Assembly: GCA_006937955.1 (NCBI GenBank) | Contig: SSNP01000020.1 | Coordinates: 4,386,249 to 4,450,248, forward strand | Length of the DNA stretch: 64,000 nucleotides | Source: Pachypanchax playfairii | Lineage: Eukaryota > Chordata > Actinopteri > Cyprinodontiformes > Aplocheilidae | Direction: 5' to 3' | Shown: positions 1 through 13,689 of the stretch, piece after piece | How the letters are laid out: each line of letters begins with the position of its first letter | How positions within the stretch are numbered: position 1 is the stretch's first letter | Made by a program: the position numbers and the translations under genes | Notes under the pieces: model-generated | The model's database searches: none | What the model saw: only the letters and a program-made list of their open reading frames with translations | Told to the model about the DNA's origin: nothing

Positions 1-1139
1 AGGTGGAAGTTGAACCCAAAAAAAGATGAGCTCTCCCTATTGGCCCCGCCCCCTTCGTGTTAACAAATAAAAGCTTTTCCTGATTAAAAGAATACATTTC
101 AAAGTGTTGACTTTTGTTCATTTGTGTAGTTCTTACCATATTTCTGCACCTTTTAAATCTTCATTCTAGTTATGTGTTTAGTTGTAATGAGTTTTTTCAT
201 GCCTAAACACAATGATTGTGTGCAGGTCAGTAGGAGGGAGCACCTGTAAATGGGATATTAGATTTGTTTTTCAACAAAAAGAAGGTGGAATGTGTTCACT
301 GAAGCACCACCAATAAATTAAAAACATCACAATCTTAGAAATCAATGATTTTTACTAATAAAATTCAATTATAAACACACTTCTATTCTGCATTTCAAGC
401 TGCTGATGTTTAACAAGACTCTTTTTTTTTTTTCTTCAGTCTTACCCATCATAATTATCTTACAACTCCTTGTAGATTTAATTAAATTTTTTGGAAATAA
501 TAAAAAAAAATAAACAACGTGGCACAAACACCTGATGTGAACTGATTTGACTTTTCCCCTGTAGATGTTGGAGAAAGATGGAATGTTGGAGCCGAACTTT
601 GACTGACACTGATCGAAAACGGCTATCTGTTCAGAATTTAGCGAGTGTGTGCACATTGTGTGGTTCCTTCTGTCAGCCACTTGGTGAAAGGTGGGTGTGT
701 GTGTTGGGATGAAACAAGCACGTTAGCTGTCACTGATTGGCAGGAGGGCGCTGCAGGAATGTCTCTGAATCTCTGCCACAAACTGCTTCATGAACAGGCG
801 AAAGCAGTTACTGCGGGCAAATCGTTACACGAACAGAGGAAACACAATCTGAGCCAAATATGTGTAGCTTTTAATCATTTTATCTGGGTGAAAGACAATG
901 TGCGGGAAGAAACAAGAAACTAGCAGTTCTTTGTGGCCCCTTTTTGTGAAAATACAACAGAACTACACAGCCTGAGGCTTCTTATAGAGTTTGTCTTCAA
1001 ATCTAATTACTTTGCAGCTGATTTTAGCCCCTTCCACTTGAACATCTAAAAAGATCCAGACAGCTAAAGAAATCAAATTAGCATTCTACAGCAAACTGAG
1101 CTCAGGCAAAAACTTTTATTCAGGTTTTAGATGCTAATA
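1..1139. other. Non-coding DNA, no gene seen
   Basis: AT-rich sequence with T and A runs (421-435, 500-512). It contains short chance frames only. CTATTGGCCCCGCCCCC near 38-54 recalls termini of fish DNA elements but no partner is present. Confidence 0.6.
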
Positions 1140-1714
1140 TTAAAGAGGCCCTTCCATTAAAAATGTTTTTTCTGAGGTTTCTGTTGAATATTTTAGCTCC
1201 ACAGGTGTTCTTACCTTCATAGTGGGTGTGAAAACAGGTCAACAACTTCTCTTTCAGTTTTTATCTCTCAAACTACGCAAGTGGTGATAAAACCCGAGTT
1301 CTCCCGAGTTCGAAAAGCCTGTATTTGTTAAGTTACATCTACTTTGCTCATTAGTATTCATCAGCTCCAGTTGAAACCACGCCTAGCATGCTGCTGGATA
1401 AAAGGTGTTAGCATAAGACGTATCAAACCGGAAGAGACTACGTGTGCTGTTACTATACGCAGAGGGCAAGGAAACTGGAAGCCTTGCTCTAATAGGCTAG
1501 TTTGTTAGCCAATCTGAGTCCAGCAAATTAGCATAATGACTATTAATGAGTTGGAGCCGAACCGGACAAATTTCCAAGCCTTCAGATTGAAAGGTCTGTT
1601 AATAAGTGTTTCCTAATGTTTTTTAGATATAAAATGTTTCATATTACAGGTTTATACTTAAGAAATAACCACAAAGTCATGAAATGTGTGTGAAATTGAC
1701 TCTTTTTTTTTTAA
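1140..1714 (-). mobile_element. TTAA-flanked MITE, copy 1 (inverted relative to 14912-15486)
   Basis: The left end reads TTAAAGAGGCCCTTCCATTA. The interior matches the reverse complement of the element at 14912-15486 over nearly its whole length, for example AACAGGTCAACAACTTCTCT here against AGAGAAGTTGTTGACCTGTT there. The right end is decayed (a T-run followed by TTAA at 1711), so the boundary is approximate. TTAA at the ends fits piggyBac-type target choice, but the short AGAGGCC terminus is not typical. No coding capacity is seen. Confidence 0.65.
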
Positions 1715-2649
1715 TGGATGGATTTTTTTATCTTCTGCAATGGAGAAATAGAAATAAAGAATGAGAATAATAAGTCATATTTTTTTCGTTTAAATATTAA
1801 ACATTAAACAAAGTGCTGAGCTTTAGATAACTTAACCTCATGGCTTACATAAACAGTGAGAGATATTTTATGTTCTATTAAAGATAAGAAACAAATTACT
1901 AACTCAGTTCTCTCGAGATAAGAGACTTATTATTTGATATACTGCAGAATTACAAACACTCCTTCCCCTACGATTTATTACAGAATCCCCAAATCAAAGT
2001 GCACTTATGTTTTATAAGATCATAAATCAGCAATACAAGCTGCCCTGCGGTCATTAACACATCGGATAATTACATAACACAGACAGATCTGCAAAAAAGG
2101 AAGAGCAGGCTAAAATAACTTTCCACTGTACATTAAATAGAGCATCCTCTTTAGTGTTATCTCTCGCCAAGTTTTTCATCTCATTCCCAGGGATTTTATT
2201 GGAATAAATCGTGTTTGAGACACTGTCTCCGTGTAACATCAAAGCAATGGGACATTTTGGAACATGATGGGACACAGACAAACTTTATGTCATCGTCCTA
2301 CTACTGCTCGAACCAGCTGGTGAATCTGACCAGGCTGTATATTATGATATATGATTATGCCTTGAGAGCCTTTATGACCAGGGACCATTGGCATCTGGGT
2401 TAGTTTAGGTACCCCTGACAATTAGTCCAATTGAAAATATATAGTTGCATTATGAGAAAAATTTCTTAAAATAATTAGGATTATTTTCTAGGCCTGACCG
2501 TATAATGTGTATTAAATGATGTAGACTTTAGTGGATATTTTAATTTGTGTTCTATTTCATTTTCTTAATTTATTTCATTATACAAACAAGAAAATACATT
2601 GCATATATTACCTGGCTACCAAAATTTAGCTTCTTTTGGCCTTTATAGT

Positions 2650-2830
2650 AGGGCTGGGTGGTATACCGGTTTGTACCAAAACCCAGTGTTTATTTTGGTT
2701 ATGATATACATTTTCACAGACCCCTATACTGGTGAACTGCCAAGGCAACGTAAATTCCCCCACCACCAATCCAATCCAATCCAATCCAATCTGAATGTGA
2801 CTATGACATGATGCGCAGCCCCTTCAAAAT
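2650..2830. mobile_element. Fragment of GGGCTGGG(C/T)GGTAT hAT-like MITE
   Basis: GGGCTGGGTGGTATACCGGT followed by TTGTACCAAAACCCAGTGTT matches the terminus of the complete element at 47595-48180 (its right end reads, in complement, GGCTGGGTGGTATACCAGTT). Only one end is clear; the other end and duplication were not found. A short (CCAAT)n run lies at about 2766-2790. Confidence 0.55.
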
Positions 2831-3548
2831 CCTTGCAGTCCTTACAGAACGCTGTGTATCACTGCAGCAAATACACTTTAAACAGCAACTTTTCTTTCTG
2901 CTTTGACAAGGAAATCCAATCAAAGCAGGGAGTTAAAATCCACCCTCACCTTAGTAACACTGAACACAAACTGATTTGTTTGTGCCTACAGTCCCTTTAT
3001 ATAGCTCTGACATGTCAGTTCTTCTCTCACAGAGATTACACAGCAGCACCACAGTGAATATGGACTTCTCATGAAGCAGTTGATTGCTGGTGCTGACTAA
3101 AAAGAGGTGCCATAGAGCCGTGTCAGTGTCTGCTTTCAAATAACTTGACAGAGACTTTGATTTGGCTCTTTGACTTACCATTGCTGCCAAGTCAAAGGGG
3201 CAAAAGTTGATGCCCCTCTCTCTGAGTCCATACCTCACATATCCAACAGTGCAGCAGTCCAACTTTAAACATAGTGGAAAGAGGCCTGCAGTGTAAAGCC
3301 TCTGGGACTTACAGAGTTGCTCCTATTAATATAAAATTGATAATGTTTTTTTGGCTCCATGATTTTACCCTCCAGCCCAGCAGGGGGAGATAATGTGCCG
3401 GTTTGTCAAATATATCCTAAAGTTTGCATCAGTTCCCCTTGAGTGATAAATTATACTTAAATGGATAAAATGGAATGACCCTGGAACAGAACCTGGAGGT
3501 TTAAGACGACACATCTTAGAGGCTCCTCATGGCTGGTTTAGGTGTAAA

Positions 3549-4037
3549 GCTGGATTCATACTAATGCAAAGGCAAATGTGCTCCCACACGGCGGCGTACT
3601 GACGGAGCCAGTTTCTGTTCATACTACCCCGACCCTGTTGTAAAGAAATTCTCCACCAGGACAGCAGGAGGCGCGTTCCTTACTTTGAGGTTTCCCGGTG
3701 CTTTATGTGTGGTTCCAACCATGAGTAGAACAAATAAAAAGCAGGGACTTTACGGCCACCGGCATCGCCACTGCTGCCCTTCAGACCTCTTTTAATGCGG
3801 ACACATTTGTCTTCAAGACTGTCAACACTCGCGCTGTTTACTAAAGGGAAGTTACGTCGTTTTGGGTTGTATGGCTGACCAATCACAGACGTGCGTCATC
3901 CGACGCAGCCGTCGGAGAGTTAGAAAATAGAGCGTGACTCCAACCGACCATCCGAGGCAGTTGGAGATCCCATACGATGTTGTATCATGGCAGTACGTGT
4001 CTCCGACACGTTGGAGCTGCGTTAGTATGAATCCAGC
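3549..4037. mobile_element. MITE with near-perfect terminal inverted repeats
   Basis: The left end GCTGGATTCATACTAATGC and the right end GCGTTAGTATGAATCCAGC are inverted complements with one mismatch. The 489-base interior is GC-rich compared with its surroundings (several CG dinucleotides around 3590, 3880-4020) and has no long ORF of interest. No target-site duplication is clear. It is a non-autonomous DNA element of unassigned superfamily. Confidence 0.7.
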
Positions 4038-4039
4038 AT

Positions 4040-6709
4040 AAGTTTTAAGTCCATGTCAATGAGAGGTGTTAAAGTTAGAAAGACAAAATATGCCTCAAAA
4101 ACTTCTTTAAGTTTTGTGTCTTCTTGATTCATGTCGTTCCTACCTTGCTGCTGCATTTTCAAATACCTATTTTACTTATTCGTATATCTGTAATTAGGTA
4201 TTTCACTCAAAACAACAACATTATTATTATTACAGGATCCAGTGACTTGACTTTTCAGCAAATATATACTTTACCAAAATATTTATTAACAATAGCACTA
4301 TTACAGAAAAGAACATAAAGGTGCAATATGTAAGAATTAGACCTTGTCGTCAAATCATTCATGTAGGAAAACAAACTGTCTGCTCTCAGCCACTCACCCC
4401 CTCCCTGGTTTTTCTGCTGTGTTGCCAGTTCTGATGTTTGTATTTGTTTAAATGTTGGGAAGGATGCTGTGGTTTCTTAATACAAGTTACCTCAGGGCTG
4501 CTTCTTTTACTGGCTTCCATTCCATCCACAGCGCTGCGACCTTTTCGTTTGTGACAAACGACCTGTGTGAGGGTTTTCTTGTGTCTAGTAGAGACTAATT
4601 CCCAACAACTCATTCGCATACTTTACCAGAGCAGCTGCCAAATACACATTTGCGAGATTTCTCTCTGTTCAGCTGAAGAAAACCCAAATTGTGCATCAGT
4701 ATGTCTCATTGTAATATAACGGTTTGCTTTAAAATGTAAAGATATGCATTGGAAAGCAGAATATTTTGTCGTTTGATCATGTTAGTATGCAGAAGGGTTA
4801 AGGTTAGGGTTGGCGATAGGTGTCACATATGCAATATAGAGTCATTTTTACAGATCGCAAAGTCTAGAGGTCAGTCTTCAAAATTGAAGACTGGCACATT
4901 TCTTCATTTTTAGTTAGATATTGAGAAAACTTTACACCTTGGATTTTAACAAGAGGTCTGCCTTTCTTAACCTTCTGATTTCCCAAACTTAGATCATGTA
5001 ACTTCTCCAAATCTGGTAAGAGTGAGTTGTTTCCCTGCAGCACACAGGATGTTAATCAAAAGCCAGCTGTGCAACGGTTTGATGGTCAATCAGCTCAGCA
5101 ATTTGTCTGACTATATTATAGCTAAATGTAACTGGCCTCCAGCCTGATGTTTAACAAGTTTGGAATTTATTGCATTTGCCCAAAGCTAACAAAAACAGCA
5201 GTTTCTTCCATCTGATTCATTGCTGCTTGCTCACCGTTAACGTTAATATTACAGTGTGCGGTTTTTGTGGTGCCCTAATCTATGCTGACAACAAATATTT
5301 TTGCAGGAGGATATTTTCCTTAAAACCAGACTGAGCTTGCCGGCCACAAATTTATTCGACAGATGTGGAATTGGGCAACGCTAAGAAAACATTTAGGTTT
5401 ACAGAGTGCTTTAATAACTGAAGACAGCCTGCCGAGTGTTGCAGTATGCTGCAGTGAAGCTTCTCTACTTCATTTAAAACTAAACTATGAAGGTTAGCAT
5501 TACGGTTGAAGTTTGCTTGCAGCACCTGAAGTGAAGCGGTGGTTGCGTGCAGGTGTGTCAGGCAGCCAAGAATGCAGTTTCATGTTTAACAAAGTGTGCC
5601 AAAATCATCTCGCTTGTCGCTTCTAACTTTTATCAGTGCAAGTATGTGTGTCTGTAATGTAACCTGAGGTTATTCGTGCTTAGACGTGTTATTTGATTGA
5701 CTCTGGAAGTACATTCATGAATGTGAGCTGAAGTCTGTCTCTTCTGCTGTTTTTTTTCTTCTGAAATGTTAAATTTGACTCATTTTTTTGGGCTAAATAA
5801 AGAAAACAACATGCAAACAGTTAAATGATCCGATATATTCCCTCTTGTTATGATTTTAATCTGGTTTTCCTTTACAATCCTTGACATCTCACCTTTGCAC
5901 CTGCTGAGCTTCATTGCTCCTGAAGGGTTTATCTACAGCCTTTTCCTTTTCCTGACTCTGACCTGATTCAGGTTTCAGACTTCCTTCTCTGCTTGTCTCT
6001 GAGTGGTATGGTGTAAGAGGGAAAGTTGGACACAAATGGCTGAGTTTTTTAGTATACGTTTGGGTGAATGACCTGGAAAAGCCACACCCTGTTCCTCTGC
6101 AGTGCAGAGCGACAGTCAGGATGCACGATGACTTCCTCCTTTCTAGAAAAAACAATACTAGAGAGAAAGTAGTTCTGCTTAGAGGTGAACTTTGGATTCT
6201 ATAGCAGACTTTGGAGCGTTTTTACTTCAGTTGTTTGTAGAATATTTATTATGTACTTTAACAACATTTGCAACATGTTTTTCTGATATTAGAGTAACAC
6301 TGTAACTCATTAGTTGAAATGATGCTCTGATTTTATTTCTGCAGGGCACATGTGAACAAATCACTTCCATATATTCATGCTTGTGCTTTAAAAACTCTCC
6401 TGTAAGTTAAACTTTGCTCTGCTCATCAGTGTCAGGAAGTTGGATCCAGAAGTGCAATAAGGATTTTGCTACACTAGCAGCTGGCTTGACTCATGGACCC
6501 TTGGTGAACTTGCGTGACCCCGACTATCTGGATGACGCAAGAGAAGGAGGGCAGATCCACCACTTGTGTTTCATTAATATCAGGCACACCCAGCTGTTGT
6601 CATACTACTGCAGAATCCAAAGACCTTTGTAGTTCATCTGTCACACAGTCTTTTATTTTTGGTCTTGTTTTTTGTAAAGGAAGAGGAAGAATATAGCATA
6701 AACAGTTCA
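4040..6709. other. Non-coding DNA with a possible MITE end
   Basis: No gene was found. AAAGGTGCAATATGTAAGAA (about 4317) is a terminus I recall from a fish MITE, but its partner end is not clear. Short frames at 4386-4619 and 5889-6155 (- strand) have no domain or splice context. Confidence 0.5.
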
Positions 6710-6990
6710 ATTAATTTAAACTTTATTGACAAAAATTCATAACGACAATTATTTCAAAGCATCATACATAAACAACGAGCCCAGTTCACATGACCAGGTC
6801 CAGATTCAAAGCTAATTAAATATCAACTGTCTACGGAAAGTCAGCAGATTGAGTTAAATTGTCTTTTCAACACTATTCCCCATCCTGAGCTGCACAAACT
6901 GGTGACTGTGGATAGAAAAGATCTTGTTTTAACAGCAAGAAAGGACAGCAGAGTAAAGAAATGTGGTCAGTATGTCTTCTGGTAGTCTGA
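6710..6990 (-). repeat. Dispersed teleost repeat (TTTATTGACAAAAATTC family)
   Basis: The block contains TTTATTGACAAAAATTCATA, TATTTCAAAGCATCATACAT, CTGGTGACTGTGGATAGAAAAG and TTTTAACAGCAAGAAAGGAC in order. This order matches 23690-24050 and a repeat I recall as very common in fish (ATTTATATAGCGCC ... GGAAGAAACCTCC ... CAGAACCAGG). It is a decayed non-coding copy. Confidence 0.55.
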
Positions 6991-8479
6991 GCCTATTGCA
7001 GCATAACTAAAGGGATGGATCAGGATCAAAAAGGGAATTTTTAAGTTTTAAAAATACACACGGTGTCTGCCACGTGGATTAAAAGTGAAATCTGCTTCCA
7101 CTAGACAGGAACCCGATAACTGAAAGCTCTGCCTCCCATTCTAGATTTAGGGACCCCAAACAAACCAGCAGTGAAAATTACCACCCATTCTTCAACAGAA
7201 TCAGAATATATATATTTTTATTATTTTACACATAACTTATATTGCTTTTATCAAAACATTATCTGTTGATTTTTATGTTCAACTGATGGGAGGTAAAGTT
7301 TACTTGGTACTGTGATTTGTTACACTTTTAAAGGTAAATTTAATGCAAAAACTACAAAATAATGCTATGCATTTCCCTCTGTTGTCATTGTTTCTTCACT
7401 CAGTGCTTTCTCAACCAGTCCAGTACATGCTGTTACTTCTGTCCTCTCTGTGACCCATAATTCCCTTCTTCCTGCCCACCTAACTCTTAAAGATTAACAG
7501 AGTGCTCGGTACCTGTCCACCTGCTAGAGGAATCACATTTACAGACATCTGAGTAATCTCATAGGTCCAGTTAGCTTTCTAATCCTTAGAAACAGAAACA
7601 GCCTGGCCAAGGTCAGGCTGTTTAATTTCCAGGGGATCTGTTATTGGGACATCCATTGTTTGGGGTGGGGGCTCACCTGTATCAAAATCCGTATTTATTG
7701 GGCCAAATTTGACTTACATGGATATCACATTCACTTGGCATCACTCAGATGACACATTGTTTTACTCCGATTAGGACTGCAACTTGTTTCCAAATAAAAA
7801 GATGAAAAAACAAGCCAAAAGACGCTAGCTTGGGCTCTGATTTGTGGCAAAATAAACTTTTGTGGGGCTCCTTGTTCCAAACTACACACAGGAGTGTTTG
7901 GTACAAGATTAACATAAAACTGAACCTGAAGCTTTTATTGGCTTCATGACTTCAGATAAAACCCTTAAGATCTGTCTGTGTCATGGGGATATCAGTAACA
8001 AACGTGACACCAGCAGAATACTAGGCCATCTCTTTTACACACACAGTAACAATGGAAGGCCACTTGGACCACATATGCAAGGTTTTGGTTGCAGAGACAA
8101 TTTTGAAGCTATCAGATTGAAACTCAAGATGCTAGAGCAAGTCAATTCTGTCAGGAATTTCTGAGAGGAGTATGCGTCTTTTTGAAAGCCCATTTGGAAA
8201 TGTAAGAAAATAAACAGATACCTTTTCATGGCCACAGTTAGATTATAGAGTCTCGGATGTCTCCAAGGACTAAAGAACTTTGGGTTTGTCCATAACAAAG
8301 CTGCTCAGGTATTTAGAAAGTCTAAGTAACTTTGATCAAGATTATTGTATTATATTGCCATACTTGTTTGATTGGTGTATAGCACCAGATTAATGCTAGA
8401 GGTGTCTTGTATCTTGCCAGGTTAAACCTCCATGGACTTTCTGATTTTCCGGGTTTTAGGGTCTGGGACAATATACGGT

Positions 8480-9545
8480 CATGGGAAAAAGAAAGTACAC
8501 CCTATTTCATTTCCAAGGTTTCACAGATCAGGACATAATAAAAATGATTTGGTCTTGACCAAGTTCTAAAATCACTTGAATTTAACCTCAGCTGAAGAAA
8601 ACAAGATTCCAAAATGTCATTATTTATTAAACAAAAACTAAACCAGAATGGAAAAAACGGGTAAAAAAAAATTCGTTCAGCCCACGATCCAACAGCTTTG
8701 AAACCATCTTTAGCAGCAATAACTGGAAGGAGCTGTTTTCTGTTGGACTGTAGGATTGTGGGTGTTTGTTCCTGCACCGCTGTCTTAAGTTCCCACCACA
8801 TCATTTCAGTCACATTCAGTACACAGAGAAGTTCAATCAACTGTCCATGTTGCTGCTCCACAAGCCCAAATCATCATCCCTCCACCTCCGTGCTGACAGC
8901 TGGTGGAAGGTGATGTAATGAGTTTAGGTTTTATAAAACATGCTGCTGTGCATTCTGGGTAAACTCTTCCGAACAAGCTGCCCTCGTTTTCTATTTGTCC
9001 TGTCATGAACTTTAACCTTTGACCTGCTAACTGAGGCCTGTAGAGCCTGAGATGGAGCTCTTGTTACATGGTCTGACCTCTGGGGGAATTTGCTGGGATG
9101 TTCACTCAGGATGAAGATTGACAGCCATCTTAAACGTTCTCCACGTGTGAAATCATTCTCACTGTAGAACGAGGGACTTCACATGTTTATAAATGACCTT
9201 TAACTCCAACTGATGGGCAACAACAGTTGGATCTCTGAGGTCATCGCTGAAGTACTCGTGTTAACACACACCTGTAGGCTCCAGACCAGCAAACTGCTGC
9301 TTCAACAGAAGCAGTAACGCTCACTGACCATCAGCAGCACCTCGCTGCTAAGTTTCATTTCCAGGAGAAGCAGCAAGAGTGAACCTGCTTTTTCACATTG
9401 GCTTCATTTTACTTGAATAAATAATGACATGGTGGAATCTGTTGTGTGTTCCTGTTCATTTAATGTTAGATTTAAATAATTATGGAAGACCAAATCAGTT
9501 TTATCATGTCCTGATACAAAAAGACCCTGAATTGATAAATTGAAC
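8480..9545. mobile_element. Non-autonomous DNA element with inverted ends, about 1 kb
   Basis: Near the left end CAGATCAGGACATAATAAAAA is followed by TGATTTGGTCTTGACC. Near the right end the complement reads TATCAGGACATGATAAAACT then GATTTGGTCTTCC. These subterminal inverted repeats enclose about 1 kb with no transposase. GTCATGGGAAAAAGAAAGTA at the left end is a terminus I recall from fish DNA transposons; the class is unassigned. A 119-residue frame inside, on the - strand, looks like chance. Confidence 0.6.
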
Positions 9546-9549
9546 TGTT

Positions 9550-12500
9550 TATGAACTTTTCTATTCTGACTGTATGTAGGCTAAACCAAACGATTAAGGT
9601 TATATCCTCCTGTCATTACATGTGTTTGCGCTGTATGTCAAGCATGACAAACCAACTTTCCTTCATAATTAAAAGGTTTGCAGAAGCATTTAACCCTCAT
9701 GCTTTATTTTCTCCTACTGACAGTAAACCTTGATTCACCTCCCCGGTCTGACTTCCAACAACTTGGCTGCACTTGTGTTTCACATCGCTTTGGTTTTTAG
9801 ATTGTTTTACACACATTTAAGCCACAGCCAGCAGGTTTTAAGAGGCAGAGTTATCATCTTTAGCTAACTGCCAAGTTTATTCTCTTCAGCTGCAGCTGTA
9901 GACCTTCTGGAAATAAATGTGTGCTGATAGGTGAGATATATTAGTCTTGTTAAGCAGCTTCATGTGCATGCTGTTTCCCATCAAAGTTAATTGTTGCCCA
10001 GTGCCCTCAGAAAGCTTCTTGGTATGATTTGATAAAGACAACAATAATTTTTAGATCTTCTTTTGATTCCAGAAGAGAACAAGAGCCAGGTCAGTCTGCC
10101 CTGGAGTTTAACGAGAGAAAATAAAAATGTCATCTCTATCTGAGTTGGTGCTTCGTCAGTTGACTCCTTTTGAGTTAGGGTAAGGTATTTTTTCCTGAAG
10201 CTGTGTCCTTCAGCAGACTTGTACTGAAGCTCTTGCCCAGCAGTGCCAAACCCTGCTTCCCTGCTGAGACGACCCTGGGCACTTTCTACAGCTGTGCAAA
10301 CAGAGCCGCCTTGCTGAGCATGCAACCACCTTCATGCTGGGCCAAAGCGAATTATTTTCTTTGCCTTGAACCCTCTTTTTTTTGTTTCAGTAGCGCACAT
10401 TAAGTCGGCTTCAGAACAAAGCTGATGAATGTGCTTTTGAGGGTTTTTCCTTTGAACATTTCCATGTTCATCAGGCTTTTAAATTAGACGCCTGTTTTAG
10501 TCTCTCTTCAGGTCAAATCAATTAGGAAAAGGTTTAAAAAGTTTACAGAAAGGGACAGATAATCTCATCCATTATCTTTTTTTATATATATATATATTCT
10601 CTTTGAAATCTTAAATTTGTTAAACCGGTGGGTAAAAGCTTTAGATAAAAGAGTTACTAGCTTGCAGGTTAGTATCTAACAAGCTAGCTTACCAGCTAAA
10701 CATTGTTTAATTTCTCTTTAGTCAGTTTTAAATGGACTACACTGGTTAATGTCTATTTTAGAGGCTTTTTGTGCCTGAATGATTCATAGGTCAGATGTAA
10801 GTAACCTAAAAATATTCTCATGTAAAGGGTATGATGTAAAAAAAGAGGAAAATGCAGCCAAATTCCAAATAAAAAGTGATGTTTTCTGCCATCATCAAAC
10901 TTCTAACGGTGTTTCAACCTATATTTCTGGAGCAGCAGTATTAAATTTCTACATATTTAAACTCATCTCTAAAGTTAAAAGTTAGATATTTCATGTTTTA
11001 AAAGTACCTCTGATCTGTTTGTTTAACATAAAGGGAACATAGAATATAATGTGCCAAGTCAACTCCTCACGTATCCTCACTTAACTCCTCCTTACTCTAA
11101 AAAAAACAGTTTGGCTGCATCCCAGATGTCAGGCGCATCATTCATCAACCCCCCTCCCCATTAGCTATTACACAGGTATGACAGGGATGTTTGAGCAATT
11201 TTTCTTGATGTGCTGTTATTGTCACAAGTCTGTGCAATCATCTTTTATTATAAGCATCAACTGTTGAGCCTCAACCCTCTCGTTTTAGCCCTTTTATTTT
11301 TCTGACGTGCTTTTATCAGAGGTATTCTGATTGACCTCTTAGCAGAGAGTTCTTCTGCATTTTTGAAGTTCATTTTCTGTTAGTTTTCAGAGGTAATTGC
11401 AGCCTGTGGAATCTGTACATTTTGACAAGACAATGACCAGATAACATTAAGCTGTCACATCAAGTCAATTGCTCCGTCATAGACTTGAGTTTGTGTCTCT
11501 GATCTTATCTGTGTCTTAGATATAAGCCCCTTGATGGTGATGGTCCTACGTAGAGGCCCCGGGACAAATCACAGTTTTTTGAGCTCATCTGTCAGAGTTG
11601 CTGGTTTGTTTGGCTGCTGGAGAATGTTGAGTCAAGTAGAAATGTCTGGGAGAGTCTGAGTGGATTTTTAGAGAAGTTTCCTTCATAACAAGATGATCTC
11701 CGAAGTGCAAAATTCCTCAAATCTAATCAGAGTGAAGGATAAAGAGGACGGATGAAACCTGTTTCTGAGGCTCTGCCAGATGCACACCGACATCGGTCAA
11801 ATATGTACGGAAGATTATGCAGATTAGTATCTAACCCTGAATGTCTTCTTATACATGAGGTGCTTATAACTGTCAGATTAACTCTAAGTAATAGATACAT
11901 GGTCAAATTAATTTAATGTTTCAATCTTAAACACTAGTAGAAACAATAAGAAAAAGACAATTAACAGATTCAACCTCATTTTCTTTAAATTGTGCATTTT
12001 TTATCAAATAAAAAATCAGTTTTGGTTCTGAAATAATTTGTCATCTTTGTCAAGTCTGTTGCACAAATTGGTGCATTCGTTCATGTGATGATTTAAAGAT
12101 GTCAAAGAGTGTTTAAAATATGAGAAAAGTGCAACAGCTAGCGGTTGCTGCTAATGGATGGTGATATAATTATAAAATAGTGTTCACCTGAAACGGTTTA
12201 AATTTATTTTTCTTTTATAAGATAGTAGAAATCCACTTTAGTCTTTGCCCCTCTTGGAATTGCCACCAGCTGATCAATTTATTCAGAAAAAACTCTATTT
12301 CTCCAAACTGAGATCATTCAAAGAGTTTTTTTTTTACGGCAGGTGAGACATTTACTATTCATAAATAATCCACTGAAACATACTTCAAATAATCTGACAT
12401 ATTACCTTCAATCCACCATTCAGATTTGACCACATCAGGCTTGAATTTCTTTTTTTATTACCGTCCCTGTTTTATGCATGTTCTGCCAACATCTCTCACT

Positions 12501-12590
12501 TTCTAAGTATGTGTGTGGCTAACAGCAATTGAAAAATTCCACTTTATTTATTGTGTGTTTACACATTATTTAAATGTGTTGAATTGTTAG
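9550..12590. other. Non-coding DNA, no gene seen
   Basis: AT-rich unique sequence. A 112-residue - strand frame at 9987-10325 lacks recognisable motifs. GGACGGATGAAACCTGTTTC and flanking text (11690-11830) is complex and may be conserved; nothing further can be supported. Confidence 0.5.
10577..10600. repeat. Short (TA)n microsatellite
   Basis: A TTTTTTTATATATATATATAT run is visible around 10575-10600. It is a simple AT repeat. Confidence 0.8.
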
Positions 12591-12592
12591 TG

Positions 12593-13188
12593 TAACCCCT
12601 TCTTTCCTTCGCAGGGCGGCAAGTTTTTCTTGCGAAATTAGCTGCGCTTCCCTTCCCACCGAGAGCGTTTTAGATGTGTATAACTCACGAAAGTGTTCCA
12701 TCCAGCTGGTCCCGGGCAATCATTGAATCACAGGAGAATTGCAAAATCACGTGTGATTTCATCAGTACACACAACAACAAGCAGGGAGAAAGATGACAAC
12801 ATGTATCCAGAAGGCGTGTGGTTTATTTTCACACCACCTACAGACTTCAAACCCGTCACAGGTCATGTATTTTTTCATAGTCAATCAAACGGAAATCTGC
12901 ACATGTCCTTTATTTTGAAACTTCTGGGTATTTTACTTTTCACGAACGCCTGGTCCAAAGTAAACTGCTTAGCCTGATTCGTTTTAGAAACATAGTGCGT
13001 AAAAAAAATAGAACTGCTATGTAAATTTAGGAGAGGGCCGTGACACTAAACTTCTGAGACGCGTCTGATTTGTGCTGCCTCGCACCTGGTGGAAACGGTC
13101 CCATTGAGTTTAATGGAAGCTATCAGCTGCATATTACGCTTCACTAACATTATGCGCCACTTACTCGCCTGGTGGAAAGGAGGGGTTA
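12593..13188 (+). mobile_element. MITE with TAACCCCT-type ends, copy 1
   Basis: The left end TAACCCCTTCTTTCC and the complement of the right end TAACCCCTCCTTTCCACC form an inverted pair. The interior matches 26545-27053 in the same orientation, including CACACAACAACAAGCAGGGA, TGACAACATGTATCCAGAAG and CTTCAAACCCGTCACAGGT. About 596 bases; no convincing coding sequence. This is a DNA-transposon-like non-autonomous family present at least twice in the window. Confidence 0.7.
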
Positions 13189-13689
13189 AAATGACCCAAT
13201 GCCTATAGATCATGTATCTCGTGGTCGACAAAATCTGACTGGGGGACGAAGCTGTAGCAATGGCTGGAATAATATAAATCTTTACTAAAGTTAAAAAAAG
13301 GTATATTTAAGGGATTTAAATACATTTTACAGGATACAATGTGCATAAAGTGTCTCTTATGTTCTGTAGATGTGAAGAAAACCTCTACAAATTAAACTAA
13401 TGAATTGCAATAATTCTTTAGAAGGGAGGCAGAGAGTCAATACTATATACACACTGATAGGTTTATGAAAGTAAAGAAAAATCTTGGCAGTTTTATACCT
13501 TTTTAAAACCTTATCAGTAAAGGTTTGCACTGTAATTGGATGAGCTGGGGGTCAAAGTTAGATCTGCATCCTCCCTTTTGTACTGAAGTGGCTCTGAAGT
13601 GATGAAGGATGTGGCCACCATCATGCACAAAAGAAAAAGCAATTAATAAAAAGTTTAGAAACTATGTATCTGACGGAAAGCTCAGCTTA

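Noticed and set aside
8502..8861. 119-residue - strand frame
   Set aside because: Lies inside a non-autonomous DNA element and has no transposase motif.
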